A stretch of DNA of 15,460 nt from an uncultured Candidatus Pelagibacter sp. (GTDB lineage: Bacteria > Pseudomonadota > Alphaproteobacteria > Pelagibacterales > Pelagibacteraceae): NCBI GenBank assembly GCA_913043015.1, contig CAJWKX010000008.1:1-15460 (forward strand), in the 5' to 3' direction. Shown here piece by piece: positions 7,660-14,335 of the stretch. Within the stretch, counting starts at the first letter, position 1. Each line of letters begins with the position of its first letter. The notes under the pieces are model-generated. The model was not told the origin of the DNA, ran no database searches, and saw only the letters and a program-made list of their open reading frames with translations. Position numbers and translations under genes: made by a program.

Positions 7660-8502
7660 ATGAAACTATTAAGAGTAGGAGATAAAGGAAAAGAAAAACC
7701 AGCTGTTTTAGATGCAAATGGCAAAATTAGAGATATAAGCTCTGCAATAAAAGATTTAACACCAGATAACCTAACTCATTTAACTATTGAAAAATTAAAA
7801 AGTTTGGATTTAGAAAGTCTTTCAGAACTCTCAAATAGTGAAAGAATTGGATCTTGTATTAGTAAACCAGGTAAGTTTGTTGCAATAGGATTGAACTATT
7901 CGGATCATGCTGAAGAAACAGGAGCACAAGTTCCATCTGAACCAATTGTTTTTATGAAAGCTACAAATTGTGTGAATGGTCCTAATGATGATATTGAAAT
8001 TACGTCTTATTCAAAAAAACTAGATTGGGAAGTAGAACTAGGTATTGTTATTGGAAAAGAAGCTAAAAATATCTCGGAAAAAGATTCCAATAATCATATA
8101 CTTGGCTACTGTCTTGTAAACGATATTAGTGAAAGAGAATGGCAAATAGAGAAAATGGGTCAATGGGTTAAAGGAAAATCCCATGACACGTTTGGTCCCA
8201 TAGGACCTTATTTAGTTACATCAGATGAAATCAAAGATGTGAACAATTTAAATTTAAGTTTGGATGTAAATGGAAAAAGAATGCAAACAGGTAATACAAA
8301 CAAGATGATATTTAATGTTTACCATATTGTTTCTTATCTAAGCAAATATATGTCATTGCAAGTAGGTGATATAATTACAACTGGCACACCTCCAGGTGTT
8401 GGTATGGGAATGAAACCTCAAGTATACTTAAAAGCTGGAGATGCAATGAGATTATCCATAGATAATCTTGGCGAACAAAACTCAAAAGTAGTTTCTGTAT
8501 AA
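7660..8502 (+). CDS. FAH-family hydrolase, 2,4-diketo-3-deoxyaldonate hydrolase-like
   Basis: Probable carbon-carbon hydrolase cleaving a 2,4-diketo-3-deoxyaldonate to pyruvate plus a short hydroxyacid. Its 280 residues have a small N-terminal domain starting MKLLRVGDKGKEKPAVLD, then the fumarylacetoacetase fold. Visible motifs are IGLNYSDHAEE (76-86), metal ligands Glu124 and Glu126 (WEVELGIVIG) and Asp155 (VNDIS), the KGKSHDTFGPIGP loop (171-183) and GDIITTGTPPGVGMG. The N-terminus and length resemble bacterial L-2,4-diketo-3-deoxyrhamnonate hydrolases (LRA6 type), often labelled ureidoglycolate lyase. It is shorter than the FAH-family 2-keto-3-deoxyxylonate dehydratase XylX. AAGGA precedes the ATG. 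The preceding SDR would make its substrate, which supports this call over acylpyruvase or ureidoglycolate lyase. Confidence 0.82.
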   Translation: MKLLRVGDKGKEKPAVLDANGKIRDISSAIKDLTPDNLTHLTIEKLKSLDLESLSELSNSERIGSCISKPGKFVAIGLNYSDHAEETGAQVPSEPIVFMKATNCVNGPNDDIEITSYSKKLDWEVELGIVIGKEAKNISEKDSNNHILGYCLVNDISEREWQIEKMGQWVKGKSHDTFGPIGPYLVTSDEIKDVNNLNLSLDVNGKRMQTGNTNKMIFNVYHIVSYLSKYMSLQVGDIITTGTPPGVGMGMKPQVYLKAGDAMRLSIDNLGEQNSKVVSV

Positions 8503-8503
8503 G

Positions 8504-9391
8504 TTGAAAATAAAAACATCAAAACCAGAGTGTATTTGGAAATTAAATACAATTCTAGGTGAAGGCACTCTTTGGGTTAAATCACACAATTCAATTTATT
8601 TTGTTGATATTAAAAGAAAAAAAATATTAATTTTAAATACAAAAAATAAAAAAAAGAAAATATTCAGAACTAATAAGGAAATTGGTTTTTTATCTCATAT
8701 AAAAAACAATATATTTGTCTTAGGTTTAAAAGGTGAATTAAGAATTGTAAATCTTAGGACAAGAAAAATAATTAAATCAATAATCGTTGAAAAAGACAAA
8801 CCTTTAAACAGGCTAAACGACGGAAAAACAGATTCAAAAGGAAGATTATGGTTTGGATCGATGGACAATCTTGAAAGAAAAATAAGATCTGGTTCGCTTT
8901 ATTGTTTAGATAATAATTTAAATTTAACTGAAGTTGATAAAAATTATTATATAACAAACGGACCAGCATTTATAAATGCAGAGAATTTTTATCATACTGA
9001 CAGCAAAGATAAAAAAATTTACAAAATTAAAATTGATAAAAAATTAAAAATAATACAAAAAAAAGTTTTTATAAAATTTAAAAACAAAGATGGCTCTCCT
9101 GATGGAATGACATTGGATAATCAAAATAATTTATGGATATGTCATTTCGGAGGAGCTTGTATTTCCGTTTTTAATAAAACTGGAAAAAAAATCCATAAAA
9201 TCGATTTACCTACTAAAAATATAACTAATTGTACTTTTGGAGGACTTAATAATTCAGAATTATTTGTTACTTCAGCAAAAAAATCAATGAGCAAAAAAGA
9301 TTTGAGAAAATTTAAGCTTTCTGGTTCATTATTTAGAATAAAAACCAACGTAAATGGAAGTATAGCTAAAAGATTTAATTATAATATATGA
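8504..9391 (+). CDS. SMP-30/gluconolactonase-family sugar lactonase
   Basis: Probable lactonase that opens the aldonolactone made by the XylB-like dehydrogenase. The 295-residue protein is a predicted six-bladed propeller of the SMP-30/regucalcin family. Residues fitting the metal site are Glu20 (LGEG), Asn152 (ITNGPAF) and Asp200 (SPDGMTLD); Arg103 and Asn105 in NRLNDGKTDSKGRLWFG fit the substrate-binding positions. The start is TTG at 8504, one base after the preceding stop; no ATG lies early enough to keep LGEG, so the TTG is well supported. The gene is very lysine- and AT-rich compared with its neighbours, perhaps only reflecting relaxed selection on composition. Cytoplasmic, since no signal peptide is seen. 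Confidence 0.85.
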   Translation: MKIKTSKPECIWKLNTILGEGTLWVKSHNSIYFVDIKRKKILILNTKNKKKKIFRTNKEIGFLSHIKNNIFVLGLKGELRIVNLRTRKIIKSIIVEKDKPLNRLNDGKTDSKGRLWFGSMDNLERKIRSGSLYCLDNNLNLTEVDKNYYITNGPAFINAENFYHTDSKDKKIYKIKIDKKLKIIQKKVFIKFKNKDGSPDGMTLDNQNNLWICHFGGACISVFNKTGKKIHKIDLPTKNITNCTFGGLNNSELFVTSAKKSMSKKDLRKFKLSGSLFRIKTNVNGSIAKRFNYNI

Positions 9392-9406
9392 TTAACTGGC
9401 TAAAAT

Positions 9407-10114
9407 ATGATTGAATTAATAATTGCCTTAGGAGCCGGGCTAATAAGTTTTTTATCACCTTGTGTTTTGCCATTAATTCCAGGCTATATAGCTTATATAT
9501 CAGGAAGTTCTTTAAATGAACTATTAGAAAACAGAAATATTAATTTATTACCAATTATTTTATTTACATTTGGATTTTCTATTGTGTTTATTATTTTTGG
9601 AGCTACTGCAACATTTCTAGGAAAATTGTTTTTAAATAATTCTTTAGAATTAAGAATAATTGCTGGGGCAATCATTATCATCTTTTCACTTCATATACTT
9701 GGAATTATTAAATTAAATTTTCTTAACTATGAAAAAAGGATTTATACAAGCAACAATAAGGGCGTTGCAGGTTCAATACTTGTTGGTATGGCATTTGGTT
9801 TTGGCTGGACACCTTGCATAGGACCAATACTAGGATCTATCCTTGCATTAGCTTCAACTGAAGAAAGTATTAATCGTGGAATATTGTTATTGTTTTTTTA
9901 TTCTTTAGGACTCGCAATACCATTTGTTTTATCGGGATATTTAATTCAAAAGTTTTTAGTATTTTCAAAAAATTTTAAAAAAAATATCAATCTAGTTTCA
10001 AAAGCAGGCGGAATAATTTTGCTTACAACAGGAATTTTAATAATAACTAATAAATTGCAATTACTTGGGTATTATATTTTTAATATCTTTCCATTTTTGC
10101 AAAATTTCGGTTAA
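9407..10114 (+). CDS. ccdA: CcdA/DsbD-type thiol-disulfide transmembrane transporter
   Basis: Membrane protein that carries reducing equivalents from cytoplasmic thioredoxin to periplasmic thiol proteins, for example in cytochrome c maturation. The 235-residue sequence is almost entirely hydrophobic, with about six helices in two related halves. Each half carries its redox cysteine in the family motif: Cys19 in SFLSPCVLPLIPGY and Cys137 in FGWTPCIGPILGS. It begins 15 bases after the lactonase and ends 18 before the MetF-like gene. It has no evident link to sugar oxidation and may be present simply through genome packing. No thioredoxin-like partner gene is visible nearby. Confidence 0.92.
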   Translation: MIELIIALGAGLISFLSPCVLPLIPGYIAYISGSSLNELLENRNINLLPIILFTFGFSIVFIIFGATATFLGKLFLNNSLELRIIAGAIIIIFSLHILGIIKLNFLNYEKRIYTSNNKGVAGSILVGMAFGFGWTPCIGPILGSILALASTEESINRGILLLFFYSLGLAIPFVLSGYLIQKFLVFSKNFKKNINLVSKAGGIILLTTGILIITNKLQLLGYYIFNIFPFLQNFG

Positions 10115-10132
10115 TAATAATCATTTTACAAA

Positions 10133-11026
10133 ATGAAAAACCAAAGTTTACTCCAACAAAAATTATTAGATAAAGTTTTTGTATATACTGCGGAAACAAC
10201 TCCACCAGATGCATCTGATAAAGAAATATTGTTAAAAAACGTGATGCCATTAAAAGGAGTTGCTGATGCAGTTAATGTTACAGATAATCCTGGTGCAAAA
10301 GCACATATGTCATCATTAACTGCCGCAATTATTCTTGCTCAAAATGGTATAGATCCAATATTACAATTAACTGTAAGAGATCGAAACCGTTTAGCTTTAC
10401 AAGGAGATTTAATAGGAGCATCAGCTTTAGGTGTAAATAATATACTTTGTTTAAAAGGTGATGATCCAAAAAATGGTGATCAACCTGAAACTAAAATTGT
10501 AAATGATATTGATAGTTTAACATTAGCTTCTACTGCAAATATGATGCGTAAAGAAAAAAAATTTCCATCAGGAAGAATAATTGATCCTTCTCCAAAATTG
10601 TTTATAGGAGCAGCAGAAATTCCAACGCAAGGAAAACCCAATCCCAAAAAAATATTAGATGAAATCAACAAAGGTGTGGATTTCTTTCAAACTCAGTATG
10701 TTTTTGATCCAAAGTTATTAAATGAATACATGAAAGTTTTAGGAGACGAAGGAATTTTAGAAAAAACAAATTTTATAATTGGACTAGGTCCATTTGCTTC
10801 AGCAAAGAGCGCAAAATGGATGAATGAAAATTTACTTGGAGTAGATGTGCCAGATCAAATCATTAAGAGATTGGAAGGAGCAGAAGATCAAAAAGAAGAA
10901 AGCAAAAAAATATGTATAGAGCTAATAGATAATTTTCGTAATATTCAAGGAGTAAAAGGAGTTCATCTTATGGGTCATAAAAAAGAAGAAGTTATAAGTG
11001 AAATTATCAAGGAATCAAAAAAATAA
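10133..11026 (+). CDS. MetF-like 5,10-methylenetetrahydrofolate reductase
   Basis: Flavoprotein of the methylenetetrahydrofolate reductase family, expected to interconvert 5,10-methylene- and 5-methyl-tetrahydrofolate. Its 297 residues form a TIM barrel. Visible features are the early glutamate in AETTPPD (Glu21, matching the family's catalytic glutamate), DAVNVTDNPGAKAHMSS, LQLTVRDRNRLALQGDLIGA and NILCLKGDDP. Conventional MetF supplies methionine synthesis. Here the neighbouring minus-strand genes encode DMGDH- and DmdA-like folate-fold proteins, so it may instead oxidise methyl-THF made by demethylation; direction is inferred. The ATG has no visible Shine-Dalgarno. The gene ends eight bases from the stop of the convergent dioxygenase gene. 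Confidence 0.87.
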   Translation: MKNQSLLQQKLLDKVFVYTAETTPPDASDKEILLKNVMPLKGVADAVNVTDNPGAKAHMSSLTAAIILAQNGIDPILQLTVRDRNRLALQGDLIGASALGVNNILCLKGDDPKNGDQPETKIVNDIDSLTLASTANMMRKEKKFPSGRIIDPSPKLFIGAAEIPTQGKPNPKKILDEINKGVDFFQTQYVFDPKLLNEYMKVLGDEGILEKTNFIIGLGPFASAKSAKWMNENLLGVDVPDQIIKRLEGAEDQKEESKKICIELIDNFRNIQGVKGVHLMGHKKEEVISEIIKESKK

Positions 11027-11034
11027 AAAAAACA

Positions 11035-12168
11035 TTACAAAGTTAAAATAGTTGATAAAAGACCATCTTTATCTGTATAGCATCCTTGCAGCCATCTACT
11101 TCCTGTACCAGAATAAGCAGTTCTTGCATGAAGAACTCTAGTATTATCAAGTATAAAACATTCTCCAGGAGCTAATTTAAAAGTAGTAGCCATAGCTGGG
11201 TCATCGATAATACTAGAAAATTTACGGTAAGCTTTGTAATAATTGGGCATATCATTGTAAGGAACATCTATAATAGGTGCAATCGAACGATTATTAAAAT
11301 GAACTGCTGTTAGTTCATTGTCTGGAGATAGTTCAATCATTGGAAAACGAGATTTTAAATGGACATTTTTTTTCCCTTTAAATTCAAAACGTGAGCAGTA
11401 TTTTGAAAGTAAATTAAAATAGTTTTTATTTTCTTTTTTTAGGCGAAGAGCGGCTTTAAAACCATCTATAACTTTTGAGTCGCCACCTCTGGCAGAACTT
11501 CTTAGACAATGAAGAATTTGCATTGTTGGAACTGGATTTCTATATGGATTATCAGTATGAGCTTGTAAACCAAGATTTGTATAAGCCAAATTAACCGCAT
11601 TTAATTTTGATTTAACATCAAACCATTTGCCATAGTTAGTTTCACGCACATATCCAAAAAGTTTGGCTATTTTAATAACTGTTCCAGATTTTTTTTCACA
11701 TCCACTCATTTTTGCAAAACCATAACAGTGAAGAGATTTAAGCCATTTAAGAAATAATTTTTTATTTGATTTAGCTAATTTATAACTAATAATTGGAACA
11801 CGTTTTAAAGTAGCTTGTGACCAAGTTTTTAAATCACGATGGATCCAAACTTTTGAATTATTTTGTTTCTTATCATAAGCATGAGTTTCTAACCATTTAA
11901 CAGAAAATTTAATTTGTTTTTTTTTAGGTAAAAAATTTAAAGTTATATTTTTACCGTCTTTATCAAGTGAGGCGTATTTAATATAAGTATTGACCGGTAT
12001 ATCAGAAATAGAAATTAAACGTTGCCCATTATTTTTATCTCTTGTCTTGGGATCATTAGAATTATCTCTTAACCAAGTAGAATGGTAGCGTATACTACTA
12101 CCATCTATGCGAGTCACAAGAATTGCTTTTCCAGAATTTATAACTTTGACTGATTTAAATAAACTCAT
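11035..12168 (-). CDS. Gamma-butyrobetaine-hydroxylase-like TauD/TfdA dioxygenase
   Basis: Fe(II)/2-oxoglutarate-dependent dioxygenase of the gamma-butyrobetaine/trimethyllysine hydroxylase group, 377 residues. An N-terminal domain (about 1-115) contains WLRDN (32-36) and WLETHAYD (92-99). The catalytic jelly roll has iron ligands His204 and Asp206 (AHTDNPY) and His347 (RVLHART), with Arg358 in SRWLQG for 2-oxoglutarate. Tyr179, Trp182 and Tyr196 may form part of an aromatic cage for a trimethylammonium group. In canonical enzymes WLRDN is followed by CPCSDC-like cysteines that bind zinc; here those positions are Ser37, Asp39 and Thr42, so the zinc site seems lost while His96 remains. ATG start at 12168 with a weak ribosome binding site. 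Neighbours suggest a methylated amine or sulfonium substrate, but carnitine synthesis itself is not established. Confidence 0.82.
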   Translation of the reverse strand: MSLFKSVKVINSGKAILVTRIDGSSIRYHSTWLRDNSNDPKTRDKNNGQRLISISDIPVNTYIKYASLDKDGKNITLNFLPKKKQIKFSVKWLETHAYDKKQNNSKVWIHRDLKTWSQATLKRVPIISYKLAKSNKKLFLKWLKSLHCYGFAKMSGCEKKSGTVIKIAKLFGYVRETNYGKWFDVKSKLNAVNLAYTNLGLQAHTDNPYRNPVPTMQILHCLRSSARGGDSKVIDGFKAALRLKKENKNYFNLLSKYCSRFEFKGKKNVHLKSRFPMIELSPDNELTAVHFNNRSIAPIIDVPYNDMPNYYKAYRKFSSIIDDPAMATTFKLAPGECFILDNTRVLHARTAYSGTGSRWLQGCYTDKDGLLSTILTL

Positions 12169-12190
12169 CTTATTAGATAATAAATAATTT

Positions 12191-13048
12191 CTAATTTTTT
12201 TTGTTACTAAATACTATCATAACTACTCCAAGAAGAATAATAGCTCCACCAATAAATAATTGTCTAGTTGGTTCTTCACCTAAAAGAAAAATTGCCGCTA
12301 ATAATCCAGTAAGTGGTATACCCATAGTAACTATAGGCAAGACTTTGTATAAAGGGTTATTTTTTAAAACATAATAGAAACAACCATATGTTATTGGTTG
12401 CATAATGAATCCTAAATAAATCGCAATTATCCAACTATCAAGACTTGCTGTTTTAAAGTAATTAATTGTATTTCCATCAAAAATAGCAGAAAGAGTTATC
12501 AGTATTGGACCAGAAAATAAAGCTAACCAAGCAACAAGAGCTAATGGATTTATTTCTTTACTCAATGGTTTTACTAAAACTTGTCCCAAAGCCCAAATAG
12601 CTGATCCTATAACTGTTAAGGCAGCACCAATAAATTTACCATCTAAATTAGGTGAGCCAGTTAAAATATAAACCCCAGTAAATGCAATACTTATTCCTAT
12701 TAAACTTCTGATAGTTGGTTTTTCTTTGAGCATAAAATATGCAAATACAACGCCAAAAGGAACTTCCATTTGAACAAGCAATACTGCCGCTGAAGCATCT
12801 ATCATGTTTAACCCTGTGTATGTAAAGCTATACTGCAATGTGTTGGCTATAAGAGAGGCAATAAATATTTTTTTAAGAAAGCCTCTTGGTATTGGAAACC
12901 ACCAAATTAAAATTGATGCTGCGAAAGTAAATCTTAAACCCATCAAAAGAAAAGGAGGAAAGTGTTCCATTGCTGGTTTAGCAATTACAAAACCAAAACC
13001 TAAAAAAATTGGAACTAGTGCAGCTAAAAATGTATCTTTAAGACTCAA
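12191..13048 (-). CDS. EamA/DMT-superfamily transporter
   Basis: Inner-membrane protein of 285 residues with about ten hydrophobic segments in two EamA repeats (roughly 5-135 and 145-280). Typical features are the early GFGFVIAKPAMEHFPPF, GLRFTFAA, EVPFGVVFAYFMLKEKP in repeat one and IFLLGEEPTRQLFIGGAIILLGVVMI in repeat two. The family exports or imports metabolites such as amino acids or related compounds; nothing in the sequence fixes this member's substrate. The start is TTG at 13048; a stop codon lies two codons upstream, leaving only ATT as another choice, and GAGAG sits six bases ahead. It lies 38 bases after the DmdA-like gene and 22 before the dioxygenase gene, probably in one transcript. 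Confidence 0.88.
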   Translation of the reverse strand: MSLKDTFLAALVPIFLGFGFVIAKPAMEHFPPFLLMGLRFTFAASILIWWFPIPRGFLKKIFIASLIANTLQYSFTYTGLNMIDASAAVLLVQMEVPFGVVFAYFMLKEKPTIRSLIGISIAFTGVYILTGSPNLDGKFIGAALTVIGSAIWALGQVLVKPLSKEINPLALVAWLALFSGPILITLSAIFDGNTINYFKTASLDSWIIAIYLGFIMQPITYGCFYYVLKNNPLYKVLPIVTMGIPLTGLLAAIFLLGEEPTRQLFIGGAIILLGVVMIVFSNKKN

Positions 13049-13054
13049 AATTTA

Positions 13055-13077
13055 CTCTCATTAATAAATTTTGAGAG
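13055..13077 (-). promoter_or_regulatory. Hairpin overlapping the Shine-Dalgarno of the EamA transporter gene
   Basis: On the minus-strand transcript CTCTCA (13077-13072) can pair with TGAGAG (13060-13055) over an 11-nt AT loop. The second arm contains the GAGAG ribosome binding site of the TTG-initiated transporter gene, so the structure could reduce its translation. The stem is only six base pairs and no T tract follows, so a terminator is less likely. A chance hairpin cannot be excluded. Confidence 0.35.
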
Positions 13078-13086
13078 CATTAATTT

Positions 13087-14277
13087 TTATTTTATAGGAA
13101 TTTGTTTTTTTGGATCGTAAAATGGTAATGGTACCACTATTGCTTCTAAATTTGCATAAGGTGATTTAATTGTAAATTTAGTGTCATTTTTTGCATAATC
13201 TATTGGAATAAAAGCATATCCAATATTTTTCTCTAATCTTGGTGAATAACATTTAGATGTAACATAACCGATTTCGTTTTTATCATCAAATATAGGCCAA
13301 TGATCAGGTACAAAGTAACCAGGTGTATACTGTGGTGGAACAACTTTACTTATAGGGTCTCCAAGGATTTCTATGCCAACTAATTTTCTTTTTATTCCTT
13401 CTTGTTTAATTTTTTTAAGCGCTTCCTTTCCTACAAAGTCAGCTTCCATTTCAAGATCAACTAATCTATCCATTCCAATCTCAAAAGGATTATCAGTTAC
13501 TCTCATATCTTGGAAATAAGAAAAAATTCCAGCTTCTACTCTTCTTATTTGAGAAGGACCTGTTGGCGCTATTTTATGTTTTTCACCTGCGGCCATTATC
13601 ATTTCGTAAAGTTCAGCACCTTTTTTGCCATCTCTCAAATAAACTTCATATCCAATTTCACCACTCCAACCAGTTCTTGAAATTACTACTGGAATTCCTT
13701 TTATCTCAGTTTGTTTACACCAGTAGTATTTTAAATCATTAACCCAAGATCCAAACAGTTCGCTCATCAAAGCTCTTGATTTAGGTCCTTGTACTTGTAA
13801 AGGAGAAACGTCTGGTTCTCTAAGTTCTATGTTATATTTATCTTTGCCAGCAACACCCATTGCCCAAAGCAACAAGTCACTATCAGAAATAGAATACCAC
13901 CAATGATCATCAGCAAGTCTTAATAAAATAGGATCACTAAGGATTCCACCTTCATAATTTGTATTTAAAACATATTTACATTGATCTACTTGGCAGCCAG
14001 ATAAGTTTCTTGGTGTTAATAATTGAGTAAATTTTGTTGCATCAGGACCTTTAATTTCGACTTGTCTTTCAACAGAGACATCCCAAAGAGTTACATCATT
14101 AACTAAACTCCAAAAATCTTCTTCAGGTGTATTATAATAAACTGGAAAATACATGTGATTATAAGTCGTGTATTCTTTACAACCCCATTTTAACGTAGAT
14201 TCGAAGAAAGGAGATTTTCTAATCCTAGTTCCAAAGCCTAGATAAGGTTTGGGAGGAGTATTACTTCTCGTTGCCAT
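13087..14277 (-). CDS. DmdA-like GcvT-fold demethylase/aminomethyltransferase
   Basis: Tetrahydrofolate-dependent methyl- or aminomethyl-transfer protein of the GcvT superfamily, 396 residues. The N-terminal folate-binding domain shows YNHMYFP (39-45), LWDVSVERQVEIKGPDA (64-80), GGILSDPILLRL (110-121), YSISDSDLLLW (128-138), LQVQGPKS (160-167) and SRTGWSGEIGYEVYL (200-214). A C-terminal barrel begins near residue 280 (FVGKEAL) and ends VPLPFYDPKK. The SDP form at 114-116 instead of the DDL of true T-proteins, and the SDSDLLLW motif, resemble DMSP demethylase DmdA and its close paralogues. Whether it acts on DMSP or another methylated compound cannot be decided here. It lies 58 bases after a DMGDH-like gene on the same strand, supporting a one-carbon role. 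ATG start; ribosome binding site weak. Confidence 0.72.
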   Translation of the reverse strand: MATRSNTPPKPYLGFGTRIRKSPFFESTLKWGCKEYTTYNHMYFPVYYNTPEEDFWSLVNDVTLWDVSVERQVEIKGPDATKFTQLLTPRNLSGCQVDQCKYVLNTNYEGGILSDPILLRLADDHWWYSISDSDLLLWAMGVAGKDKYNIELREPDVSPLQVQGPKSRALMSELFGSWVNDLKYYWCKQTEIKGIPVVISRTGWSGEIGYEVYLRDGKKGAELYEMIMAAGEKHKIAPTGPSQIRRVEAGIFSYFQDMRVTDNPFEIGMDRLVDLEMEADFVGKEALKKIKQEGIKRKLVGIEILGDPISKVVPPQYTPGYFVPDHWPIFDDKNEIGYVTSKCYSPRLEKNIGYAFIPIDYAKNDTKFTIKSPYANLEAIVVPLPFYDPKKQIPIK

Positions 14278-14335
14278 AAATTTCGCCTAAAAATCGAAAC
14301 GTGCTTTATTTTTTTTTAAGTGTCAATAAAAATAA

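Noticed and set aside
7660..8502. FAH-family protein as XylX-type 2-keto-3-deoxyxylonate dehydratase (Weimberg pathway)
   Set aside because: It is about 100 residues shorter than XylX, has the LRA6-like N-terminus, and no 2-ketoglutarate semialdehyde dehydrogenase accompanies it.
12804..13064. 86-codon plus-strand reading frame antisense to the EamA transporter
   Set aside because: It lies wholly over a clear membrane-protein gene and its 5' leader on the other strand, has no recognisable domain, and looks like a shadow frame.
14281..14299. TTTCG/CGAAA inverted repeat before the DmdA-like start
   Set aside because: The stem is only five base pairs with a nine-base loop; too weak to call a regulatory structure.
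14321..14326. TTGACA on the minus strand upstream of the DmdA-like gene as an internal promoter -35
   Set aside because: At 15-19 bp spacing there is no TATAAT-like -10, and the gap is only 58 bases within a co-directional cluster.
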